Made by a program: the position numbers and the translations under genes. A stretch of DNA of 61,118 nucleotides from CAYXZO01 sp964469505 (lineage in GTDB: Bacteria; Fidelibacterota; UBA8477; JABMPR01): assembly GCA_964469505.1 (NCBI GenBank), contig CAYXZO010000004.1, forward strand, positions 1 to 61,118, written 5' to 3'. Shown here piece by piece: positions 26,950 to 34,858 of the stretch; the stretch's first letter is position 1; each line of letters opens with the position of its first letter. The notes beneath the pieces were generated by a model that was given only the letters and a program-made list of their open reading frames with translations, ran no database searches and was not told the origin of the DNA.

Positions 26950-27906
26950 ATGAAGTTCCGGATACTCATTCTGGCCCCACCTCTATTCATGGTATCCTTG
27001 TTGATTGCGAGCTGCAGCCATCTCTCGGAGACCTATTATCAGGAAGGTGACCTGGAAACCGGACGTTTTGCTGAACCGATTCCTCCCCGTCAGAAACCGC
27101 GCTCTCCTTATTACGCCGTCGCTCGGGATAAACAGCACCGCCCCCTCCGCATTCGATACTTTAATCGCGAAGGAAAGCTTCAGTTGGAGTGGCATTACGA
27201 GTGGAAAGGATCAGTCCTGAAACAACGAACCGACCTGCTATTTTTCCCCAATGGTCGGCGGCGCATGAAGATCATACGCCGATACAAAGGCAAGGCCCTG
27301 GAGGAAGTTTCACGCCACTATTATACGCGCACCGGTAACCTTGACCGCATTGAGATATACCGTTATCGGGAGGGCAAAAAACCATATTTGCGCTTGCTGA
27401 AAAGCGGTTCGGGACAACTCATTAGCACCACCTACCTCTACTATGATCCCGCCGGCAGGCTCGACAAAACGGTGGAAAACTTCTATTCGGATGGGACCGC
27501 CCTTGAAGACATTTGGACCACCGTGTATGACAATTTCGGTAACATTCTTACAGAAGAGCACTACTTGCCCGGGGGACGTCTTATCACTTTATATCGATAT
27601 ACCTACGACCCCGTGTACAACGAACTCACGCAGGAAGAGATCAGAGATGAACGGCAGGGACGCTATGTACTAAGGCGCTATGGTCCCCAGGAATTGTTGC
27701 TGGAAGAGGAATATCGCGATAAACAAATGCAATTAATCAAACGCATCAAATATGTATTCGATGCCTATCGTAACCAGTGGGTTGCCAAGCATTACAATGG
27801 TCAGGGAGAATTGCAGTGGACTCAGGTTTTACCAGTCAAGCAAATGCCGAAATCACATCTGACGGCAGCCCTGGCTCGCAACAGCTTTCTAAAGGAGATG
27901 CCATGA
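26950..27906 (+). CDS. Predicted lipoprotein with YD/MORN-like repeats
   Basis: About 318 aa. The ATG at 26950 begins a lipoprotein signal (ILILAPPLFMVSLLIASC, lipobox IASC); the open frame extends to an ATG at 26914 that would only prefix the signal. The mature part has irregular repeats of about 25-30 residues pairing a strand with an aromatic turn: RYFNREGKLQLEWHYEW, LFFPNGRRRMKIIRRY, HYYTRTGNLDRIEIYRY, YYDPAGRLDKTVENFY, TVYDNFGNILTEEHYL. This resembles MORN/antitoxin-like beta-hairpin repeats or YD repeats, not a known enzyme. It overlaps the DJ-1 gene by ATGA. Confidence 0.75.
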   Translation: MKFRILILAPPLFMVSLLIASCSHLSETYYQEGDLETGRFAEPIPPRQKPRSPYYAVARDKQHRPLRIRYFNREGKLQLEWHYEWKGSVLKQRTDLLFFPNGRRRMKIIRRYKGKALEEVSRHYYTRTGNLDRIEIYRYREGKKPYLRLLKSGSGQLISTTYLYYDPAGRLDKTVENFYSDGTALEDIWTTVYDNFGNILTEEHYLPGGRLITLYRYTYDPVYNELTQEEIRDERQGRYVLRRYGPQELLLEEEYRDKQMQLIKRIKYVFDAYRNQWVAKHYNGQGELQWTQVLPVKQMPKSHLTAALARNSFLKEMP

Positions 27907-28451
27907 AAAAAATTCTGGTCCCTCTGGCGGACGGTTTCGAAGAGATCGAAGCCGTGACCATTATCGACGTTCTGCGTCGGGCTGGGGGTGAAGTAGTGAC
28001 TGCCGGCCTGGAAAAACGAAACGTCCATGGTTCGCACCAAATCCATCTGGTTGCCGATACGGTGCTGGCAGAATGCCTTGATCAGAATTGGGACCTAATC
28101 GTGTTGCCCGGGGGTGGTGAAGGCGTCAAGCGTTTATTGCAAGATTCACGTCTGAAGGAATTATTGCAGCGGCATAAAGCTGCCGGGAAGCTGACTGGGG
28201 CAATTTGTGCCGCTCCGGCCGTTTTGGCAAATGCAGGAGTCCTTCAGGGACGAAAGGTTACCGGTCATCCCACCTGGCGCGAAGCCATAATAGACGCCCA
28301 ATACTCGGGAGCTGCTGTGGAAGATGCGGAAAAGATAGTTACGGGAAGATCAGCAGGGGCGGCATTAAAATTCGCTTATCTCCTGGTGGAAAAGTTGTTC
28401 GGCCCCGAGAAGGTTCGGGAAATCGATCAGGGTATCATCGCCGAGAATTAA
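27903..28451 (+). CDS. DJ-1/PfpI family protein (YajL-like)
   Basis: 182 aa, typical for the family. MKKILVPLADGFEEIEAVTIIDVLRRAG carries the conserved glutamate, LIVLPGG the core strand and AICAAPAVLANAG the nucleophile elbow with Cys102. Family members act as glyoxalases, deglycases or redox-sensitive chaperones. The start at 27903 overlaps the lipoprotein stop (ATGA); a longer frame from 27777 would lie inside that gene. The stop overlaps the next start (TAATG), so the last three genes are coupled. Confidence 0.95.
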   Translation: MKKILVPLADGFEEIEAVTIIDVLRRAGGEVVTAGLEKRNVHGSHQIHLVADTVLAECLDQNWDLIVLPGGGEGVKRLLQDSRLKELLQRHKAAGKLTGAICAAPAVLANAGVLQGRKVTGHPTWREAIIDAQYSGAAVEDAEKIVTGRSAGAALKFAYLLVEKLFGPEKVREIDQGIIAEN

Positions 28452-29215
28452 TGCCACAACCTAAGCGACTGCTCCTTTTTGATATTGATGGCACTCTTCT
28501 TTACCCGGGTCCTCTCCCACGCCAATACATGGGTGAAGCTCTCTCCGAGGTAGCCAGCCGGGAAATACGGCTGGAGCTGGCTGATGTATTGGGCAAAACG
28601 GATCGTGCCATTCTTAAGTCCGCTCTGCAACAAGCTGGTTTTTCTACCGAACAAATCCCTGGATTAGCCCGGGAAGCTGAACAGCTTTACCTCGAAAAAA
28701 TGAGAACGAAATATCCTTCGGAAACAGCTTCCCGGAGGCTCCTACCCGGCGTAAGCGAGTTTCTGGAAGCTGCGTCCGAGCAGTATTTGCTGGGGCTGGT
28801 AACGGGTAATTTGGAGCCCAATGCCCGGCTGAAACTACAGGCTTTCGGGCTGGAAAAATTTTTCAAGCTGGGGGCATTTGGGGAAGACGGGGAACAAAGG
28901 AGTACTCTGGTTAAGCAAGCTCTGGCGAAAAGTGCTCACTGGTTGGACGGCTCTGCCCCAGGCCCTTGTGCTATTCTTTTTGGAGATACGGACTTGGATG
29001 TGGCAGCCGCTAAAGCCAATGCTCTGGGGTGTGTTCTGGTACTCAACCCTGCCCAGCCTTTCCGCAGGGAAACAGATTCCGACCTGCCGCAACCAGACCT
29101 GGTAATTAAGGATTATCGTGAGAGGGAAAGAATTTTATCCTGGCTAGAGCACTACTTCGGAACGTGTGCTAGACAGCAGATCAGGGACCAGAGGAATCCT
29201 AAAAGCAGCGGATAA
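28451..29215 (+). CDS. HAD-superfamily hydrolase, phosphoglycolate phosphatase-like
   Basis: 254 aa. Motif I LLLFDIDGTLL with the nucleophilic Asp, a helical cap, motif II LGLVTGNLE, and motif IV FGDTDLDVAAAKANALG. Most like phosphoglycolate or beta-phosphoglucomutase-type phosphatases (subfamily I); substrate not determinable. It overlaps the DJ-1 gene by one base (TAATG). The last 20 residues are polar and likely disordered. It ends 27 bases from the convergent gene at 29243. Confidence 0.92.
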   Translation: MPQPKRLLLFDIDGTLLYPGPLPRQYMGEALSEVASREIRLELADVLGKTDRAILKSALQQAGFSTEQIPGLAREAEQLYLEKMRTKYPSETASRRLLPGVSEFLEAASEQYLLGLVTGNLEPNARLKLQAFGLEKFFKLGAFGEDGEQRSTLVKQALAKSAHWLDGSAPGPCAILFGDTDLDVAAAKANALGCVLVLNPAQPFRRETDSDLPQPDLVIKDYRERERILSWLEHYFGTCARQQIRDQRNPKSSG

Positions 29216-29242
29216 AACTAACTTTCACTAACCCCGACGTTG

Positions 29243-30523
29243 TCACATAGATACGCTGATTCGCATTCCGCGGTCGTTATCGAAGCGCGTATTCACGACC
29301 GAGTTGTAGATGGAACCAAAGGTGTATGACAGACCAACCATGCTGAAATAGCGATACTGGGTGGCTAATTCTTTCCGTTGGAGTAATACTTCCTCGTAAG
29401 ATGCTCCGGTTTTGGGTAGAGTCAGCTGATCGTGGATACTGGCGAAATTACCCGCTACCTGGAGCGAGAGTCCTTTAATCAGATGAAAGGAAAGCTGTCC
29501 TCCCAGGGAAAAACTGCGCTTGGTGAAATCATGGAAATAATGGGAAAATCCCAGGAAGATCGAGCCCGAGCCCCAGGATTGAGTGAAATCTGAGGATAGC
29601 AGTAGTGAGCCCCGTAGCAATAATTCTTCTGTCTTGAAAAATATGGTCTCCTGTAAATAACGATAGAAAGCTTGATCTATAGAATAAGAGACCTTTAGCT
29701 GCTGGTGGGTGGCTTCTGAGTACGGGAAAAAGTTATATTCCACGCCCTGTTTGAAGTAAAAATCACTTTCAATATTATCGTAGCTGGAGCTGTAGTAGCC
29801 CGTCTTCAACATCCAGGCCCAATGATTACCTAACGAACCCACCACTTTTAGGCTTGTGTTGCGACGATTGCTGTAAGATTTGATGGTAGAGTCTCCATAA
29901 GTGAAAGTGTTACCGTTCTCTGATCCGTTAATGGTAAAAACAATCTTCCATTTATCCGTCACCCGCTGAGCTTTTAGCCCTACCCACCAATTGAACGAAG
30001 TAGTCGTTTCCTGCCCGTTGGCAAAAAAACCCAAACGGTTAGTGAATATCCAACCCCGCCAGGGATCCGTAACAGCTTGCTGGGTCTGATTCGAACCCTG
30101 GGTGGCCGATTCGTACTCTACTTTTAAACGAGGAGCTACATCAGAATGCAGTAGCAGGGGGACTAATCCCAGTCGCAAGTAATGGAGGGTTTGCTTCCGG
30201 AGTTCATCGTTAGACTCACCAACCTGAAGGCTAAAATCCAGAGAGTCCCTGTATCCGTCGTACTTACCTCTCCCTAAAAAAACCAGGGTCCATCGCTCAC
30301 CACCACCCCCTGTTTTGACCTGAGAGAAGAGTACCTGGACATCGGCATCGTGCAAATCACGCACGTGGTTTACATAAGGTATCTCCTCCTGGAAATAGTC
30401 CAGATCACAGTTGCGACAGTCAAGGTAGAGGTTTAGGCGTTTCCCGCTGTTAGGGGCAGATTGGGCAGAAAGTGTTCCCCAAGCTGTCATCAACAATGCC
30501 AAAGACAAGATGGACCTGACCAT
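29243..30523 (-). CDS. Unknown exported protein with probable outer-membrane beta-barrel
   Basis: 426 aa. Signal peptide (ILSLALLMTAWGTLSAQ), then a globular N-terminal domain with LNLYLDCRNCDLDYFQEEIPYVNHVRDLHDADVQVL, containing a CxxC pair, followed by about 280 residues of alternating strands rich in Tyr, Ser and Phe and an end of DRGMRISVSM. I recall similar proteins, all uncharacterised, from other FCB genomes but know no name. The two-part plan, a soluble domain then a barrel, is clear in composition. GAGGA 8-9 bases before the ATG supports the start. Confidence 0.7.
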   Translation of the reverse strand: MVRSILSLALLMTAWGTLSAQSAPNSGKRLNLYLDCRNCDLDYFQEEIPYVNHVRDLHDADVQVLFSQVKTGGGGERWTLVFLGRGKYDGYRDSLDFSLQVGESNDELRKQTLHYLRLGLVPLLLHSDVAPRLKVEYESATQGSNQTQQAVTDPWRGWIFTNRLGFFANGQETTTSFNWWVGLKAQRVTDKWKIVFTINGSENGNTFTYGDSTIKSYSNRRNTSLKVVGSLGNHWAWMLKTGYYSSSYDNIESDFYFKQGVEYNFFPYSEATHQQLKVSYSIDQAFYRYLQETIFFKTEELLLRGSLLLSSDFTQSWGSGSIFLGFSHYFHDFTKRSFSLGGQLSFHLIKGLSLQVAGNFASIHDQLTLPKTGASYEEVLLQRKELATQYRYFSMVGLSYTFGSIYNSVVNTRFDNDRGMRISVSM

Positions 30524-30827
30524 GTATTTGTCCTCTGTTTACAAGAATTAATGCCAATGAGCCTCTCCACCCTACACCAAGGTTTTCCTTTTAAACCCTA
30601 CCCCTTAATTCCGGTTCCAGACCATCAGTTAGAAAGTTCTCATTAGCAACATAGTCCAAGGTATTATCCGTTTTGGGGGCAATAATTTGCCACAGTGGAG
30701 AGATTCGCCTTGGTATCTGCAAAAGAAGAGCGGCAACCGAATTTAAAAGGTGGTCAGAGGGAAGATAATAGAGCCCCACTCCTCACTCAGAGTGGACCAT
30801 CGATGATTAACAACTATTCTCTGCATG
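30524..30827. other. Gene-free spacer between unknown barrel gene and tRNA-Ser
   Basis: About 304 bases with only short, overlapping open frames on both strands. It should hold the promoter of the minus-strand barrel gene; no -35/-10 pair stands out. Confidence 0.5.
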
Positions 30828-30914
30828 CGGAGAGGGAGGGATTCGAACCCCCGGTCCCCGTAAAGGGACAACGGTTTTCAAGACCGCCGCTTTCAACCAC
30901 TCAGCCACCTCTCC
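30828..30914 (-). tRNA. tRNA-Ser (UGA)
   Basis: An 87-base class II tRNA on the minus strand. Acceptor GGAGAGG pairs with CCTCTCC at the other end, the anticodon loop CTTGAAA gives TGA, a long variable arm GTCCC..GGGAC is present, the T loop is TTCGAAT and the discriminator is G. The 3' CCA is not encoded. Confidence 0.97.
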
Positions 30915-31147
30915 AGTTATCGAAAAGCGTTGGATTTTAATATCTGAAAAACGGAACACAAGCACAGATCGCTAACAGGGGTGTCCCAGTCTCAAATAGA
31001 GAGAGGATAAAATTCTCCTAGGTTTCTTAAGCCAACTGGGTTGTACCAGCATGAGACTGCCTTCGCTTTCGATTTGAAGATCCACCATGAGTGCTTAATA
31101 TTCTTACGGTGACAATGAACAAACCGAATCCATCATAGCAACGACCA

Positions 31148-32356
31148 ATGCTTGAAATAATTCTAGCGCTGATAGGGTTGCTTTTCAGTATCATCCTGGC
31201 CGGGGCTGAAATTGCTCTGCTTTCGGCTTCCTCCATTCAGATAGAAGTCTGGCAACGTAAATCCGTACCGCGCGCCGCCCGGGCGCTAAATATTCTCCGC
31301 CGCCCGGAGGGATTCCTTATAGCTCTACTAATTGCCATCAACCTGGCACAAGTCACCACCACTTCCTACGCCACGGCTTTTCTGGAACCCTATTTAACCC
31401 AGAAATTTTTTCTCTTTTTAGTCATCTCTCTCGTGGTTCTGATCATTGGCGAAATACTTCCCAAAACCATTGTGCGCAACTTTCCCAACCACATGCTATT
31501 GGCCAGCGCTACCTTTTTAAGTATTCTGAAAACAATTCTGTCTCCCTTGGTGTGGACTTTGAACTTTTACTTAAAACTCTTCCGGGTGGAACAGGCGACG
31601 ACCTCTGGAGCCCTGTTGTTGGATCAACGGGAACTGGATATGCTGTTCCGCCCCACGGGGAATCCAGAAGAAAAGCTTTCAGAGGAACGCCAAACCATCG
31701 CCCGGATCTTACGATTCCCCAATACCACTGTAGGTGAGATCATGGTACCCCGACCCCAGATAATCGGCATTCCTGAGGGGTCTTCCCTGGAGGATGCGGA
31801 AAAGATTTTTCTGGAATCGGGTTTTTCGAAACTCCCCTTATACAAAGGGACATTGGATTCGGTAACGGGCATCGTTTTCCTACATGATCTGTTCACAAAT
31901 CCCGCTTCGCTGAAGGAAATTGTGCGTCCCGCCTACTTCATTCCGGAATCGAAGCCCGCCCGGGAACTGCTGCGGGAGTTTCAAGAACGACGTATAAGCA
32001 TCGCTATCGTGGTTGATGAATACGGTGGTACGGCCGGCCTGGTCACCATGGAAGACCTGACTGAAGAGCTGTTTGGCGAATTTACCGACGTCTTCGACGC
32101 CGACGCCTCCCCGGTCCAGGTGTTAAAAAACGGTTTACTGATCAAAGGGATGGCTGAGGTGGATTGGCTGAATGAAACCTACGGCCTGAATATTCCTCCC
32201 GGGGATTATGAAACCCTGGCCGGTTTCTTTATTTCCCGGCTGGGACACATTCCCCGCAAGAATGAACAACTGTTTACCTCTTCCCACCGCTTGGTAGTTT
32301 CCTCGGCCACTGCCACCCGGGTGGAGAAGGTCTTCGCGGAGCCCCGGCAATCATAA
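31148..32356 (+). CDS. CNNM/CorC-HlyC family transporter-like protein
   Basis: 402 aa. N-terminal CNNM (DUF21) domain with membrane helices near 1-20, 60-85, 90-115 and 120-140, then a CBS pair at about 205-330 (TVGEIMVPRPQIIGI; ISIAIVVDEYGGTAGLVTMEDLTEELFGE), and a C-terminal CorC_HlyC domain (VLKNGLLIKGMAEVDWLNETYGLNIP) near 325-400. Family members are linked to magnesium/cobalt transport; the haemolysin label is historical. It is followed five bases later by the LptF/G-like gene. Confidence 0.93.
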   Translation: MLEIILALIGLLFSIILAGAEIALLSASSIQIEVWQRKSVPRAARALNILRRPEGFLIALLIAINLAQVTTTSYATAFLEPYLTQKFFLFLVISLVVLIIGEILPKTIVRNFPNHMLLASATFLSILKTILSPLVWTLNFYLKLFRVEQATTSGALLLDQRELDMLFRPTGNPEEKLSEERQTIARILRFPNTTVGEIMVPRPQIIGIPEGSSLEDAEKIFLESGFSKLPLYKGTLDSVTGIVFLHDLFTNPASLKEIVRPAYFIPESKPARELLREFQERRISIAIVVDEYGGTAGLVTMEDLTEELFGEFTDVFDADASPVQVLKNGLLIKGMAEVDWLNETYGLNIPPGDYETLAGFFISRLGHIPRKNEQLFTSSHRLVVSSATATRVEKVFAEPRQS

Positions 32357-32361
32357 CACCC

Positions 32362-33444
32362 GTGCGACGCTGGGACCTCTATCTACTTAAAACCTTGGTG
32401 CGCCCTTTCCTGGTAATTCTTATCAGCCTGGTGGGGATTTTCACCATTGCCGATTTCGTGGAAAAGATTGATCGCTTTGTGGACGCCGGAGTCCCGCCGA
32501 AGGTAGTTCTGTTATTCTACCTGTACATGCAACCCTATTTCATCGACACCGCTTTGCCAATGAGTCTCCTCCTGGCCACGGTATTCACCATCGGCACCTT
32601 AAACAAACGCTTCGAAATCGCTGCCTGCCGCGCGGCCGGAATGAGCCTCTGGCAGACGACCCGGGCCCTGTTAATTCTGGGGATACTGGCAGTTACTTTT
32701 CAGTTCCTTTTCGAGAACTTCGTGGTTACCCCGGCCAATCATCGTTACAAAGAGATCATGCGCCGCGTGGTGCGACAAGAAAAAGAACCGGTGCATTACC
32801 GAGAAATTCTGCGCCAGGACCTGAACGGAAATATCCTCCTTTTCAAGACCTACGACGCCCAGAAAAAAAAAGGCACCGGGGTGACATTGTTACAGGCTCA
32901 GGATTCGGGGTTGTCGCGCCGGTGGGACCTGGAGGAATTATTCTGGGTTGATTCTCTGCAGCAATGGAAATACAGCACCGGAGTTTTACGGACTTTCTCC
33001 AGTGCCGGTCAGCTTTCTTTCCAGCAGCTGCCCGGCGATACAATTTTGCCCATGACCCTCACCCCCGACGACCTAGCCCGAAAACCAATCCGACCCGATG
33101 AGATGAATATTTTTCAGCTAAAACGCTTCATCGAACGTAAACAGCTATTGGGACTGGACCCCCGGCGCTGGATAGTGAATTACCATTTCAAACTGGCCTT
33201 CTTGCTGACCAGTTTCATTACCATTTTATGGGGCATTCCCCTAGCTCTCAAGGGTACCCGAACTTCTCTCAGCTCTGCCGTTGGTAAAAGTATTCTACTG
33301 CTGTTTACCTATTACCTGCTCCTGATAGGGGGTAAGAAAATAGGTTATAATGCCGACAGTTATCCGGCGTGCTATGTGTGGTTCGGCGATATCTTTTTGG
33401 GAATTACCGGTCTATGGCGTTTTTGGCGGGAAGCAGAAGAATAG
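32362..33444 (+). CDS. LptF/LptG family LPS-export permease
   Basis: 360 aa, YjgP/YjgQ family. Start is a GTG. N-terminal helices (DLYLLKTLVRPFLVILISLVGIFTIADF), the typical MQPYFIDTALPMSLLLATVFTIGTLNKRFEIAACRAAGMS stretch near 55-90, a periplasmic beta-jellyroll (about 125-270) and three C-terminal helices. With LptB these permeases extract lipopolysaccharide from the inner membrane, so the organism probably has LPS or a similar outer-membrane glycolipid. It ends five bases from the convergent FadL-like gene, leaving almost no terminator space. Confidence 0.9.
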   Translation: MRRWDLYLLKTLVRPFLVILISLVGIFTIADFVEKIDRFVDAGVPPKVVLLFYLYMQPYFIDTALPMSLLLATVFTIGTLNKRFEIAACRAAGMSLWQTTRALLILGILAVTFQFLFENFVVTPANHRYKEIMRRVVRQEKEPVHYREILRQDLNGNILLFKTYDAQKKKGTGVTLLQAQDSGLSRRWDLEELFWVDSLQQWKYSTGVLRTFSSAGQLSFQQLPGDTILPMTLTPDDLARKPIRPDEMNIFQLKRFIERKQLLGLDPRRWIVNYHFKLAFLLTSFITILWGIPLALKGTRTSLSSAVGKSILLLFTYYLLLIGGKKIGYNADSYPACYVWFGDIFLGITGLWRFWREAEE

Positions 33445-33449
33445 CTTGG

Positions 33450-34847
33450 TTACATCAAAGGAGTGTAGTGGAAATCAACGGTTATAGCTAGGCGTATACC
33501 CTTGGCGCTGTTTATACTGTAGCCCCCCAGCGTTCCCAAACCAAAACTCAAATCCGTCCACTGGGTTTTCAGCCCAAACCCCAAACCCATTTCCAATCCA
33601 TGGGCGCCTCCCCAGACCATGCCTGTCCTTAAAGGGATATGTTTGAAATGGGTGATCTCGACGGCCACTGCTAGGCGCCACTTACGAGCAGCAAAGTAAT
33701 AATCGTCTAGCCCAGCGGAGAGATCAAAATACCAGGTTAGCTCGGGATTTCCGTGATAGGCGGCACCTACTCGGAATATGGCCGGATAATTCACCACGAT
33801 GATGCTATCGGAGGCAGGCAAATCCTCCTGGGCAGTGCGGAATAAGCTGTCTACCCCCGCCCCGATAAAAATTCGTTCTACGGTAGCCGAATCGACATTA
33901 AAGTAATACATCGTGCGGGCTGTGAACCGTCCTGATTCCTGAGGAATCTGTAACAACTGACGCACCGGATAAAACTTTTCCAACGTTTCGATGCTACGGT
34001 TGATATAATTACGCTTCCCAAACACCAGACGGCCTACTAGATTGTTAATTGCTAGGGCGTAGCTCCAACCATTATGTTCCCTGGTGGTTATTCCGATATC
34101 CAATCCCACACCATTGCCCCCCACTGCGCGGGTATACCGATAAAAGCCATCGGAAATCAGACCCACTTTTTCAGTGCGAAAGCTGCCACCAGAAGAATCA
34201 ACCCCGGCATATCCTATTCCAGCCAAATATTTTGTCGTTACCCCTATGTTGAATCCCTCGAAGGGCATGGCGAAAGAAAAAGCGAAGCTTCCGATCAGCA
34301 GAATGTCTTGCTTGAATGAAAGGTCGTAATTGCTGTTGATCGGATTGCCAAACAGCAGGACCTTAAAAATACCGTTGGGCAGGGTAGTTTGCTCATATAT
34401 CTCAAGACCGGAAGTAAAGGCATAGTTTCCCCAGCTGATATTCAGCATAGGAAAGGGCAAGTAAGAAAGCAGCCCGATTTTTACTCCTCCGGAAGGGATC
34501 CTTTGTTTTAACAATTCCTTATACGTGTACTGCTGACCGGGCACCAAATCCTCCAGGTTAATGGGTTTCGGATTAGAGGAAAGCCGGGTTTCCGGCGTGC
34601 CGGTGAAAAAGAAGGTGTAATCTGCAGGGGAAATAAAATTATTATAAATCGATACGTTTAGCCCCCCCAGATTCCAGGAAAATGGCACCTGGTCACTGAA
34701 ACCTAAATTAGCCGGGTTAAACCCCACACAGGCATAACCGCGGGAAGCCACCGTGTAGGCTCCCGCCATGGCCACTCCCCGGGCATCCAATTGTACCTGC
34801 CCATAAGCCGAAGCCGCAACCAGCAGGCTAATGAGACAACTTCGCAT
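33450..34847 (-). CDS. FadL/PorV-like outer membrane beta-barrel protein
   Basis: About 465 aa. Signal peptide MRSCLISLLVAASAYGQ followed by VQLDARGVAMAGAYTVASRGYACVGFNPANLGF, the opening shared by FadL, PorV and DUF5723 proteins. The rest is a long series of amphipathic strands with many Gly, Tyr and Asn, ending in TVDFHYTPLM. The ATG at 34847 begins 11 bases after the stop of the 971-aa gene; a TTG at 34862 is less likely. PorV-like shuttle, fatty-acid channel and plain OMP roles are all possible; not resolved. Confidence 0.75.
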   Translation of the reverse strand: MRSCLISLLVAASAYGQVQLDARGVAMAGAYTVASRGYACVGFNPANLGFSDQVPFSWNLGGLNVSIYNNFISPADYTFFFTGTPETRLSSNPKPINLEDLVPGQQYTYKELLKQRIPSGGVKIGLLSYLPFPMLNISWGNYAFTSGLEIYEQTTLPNGIFKVLLFGNPINSNYDLSFKQDILLIGSFAFSFAMPFEGFNIGVTTKYLAGIGYAGVDSSGGSFRTEKVGLISDGFYRYTRAVGGNGVGLDIGITTREHNGWSYALAINNLVGRLVFGKRNYINRSIETLEKFYPVRQLLQIPQESGRFTARTMYYFNVDSATVERIFIGAGVDSLFRTAQEDLPASDSIIVVNYPAIFRVGAAYHGNPELTWYFDLSAGLDDYYFAARKWRLAVAVEITHFKHIPLRTGMVWGGAHGLEMGLGFGLKTQWTDLSFGLGTLGGYSINSAKGIRLAITVDFHYTPLM

Positions 34848-34858
34848 GAACCGGGATA

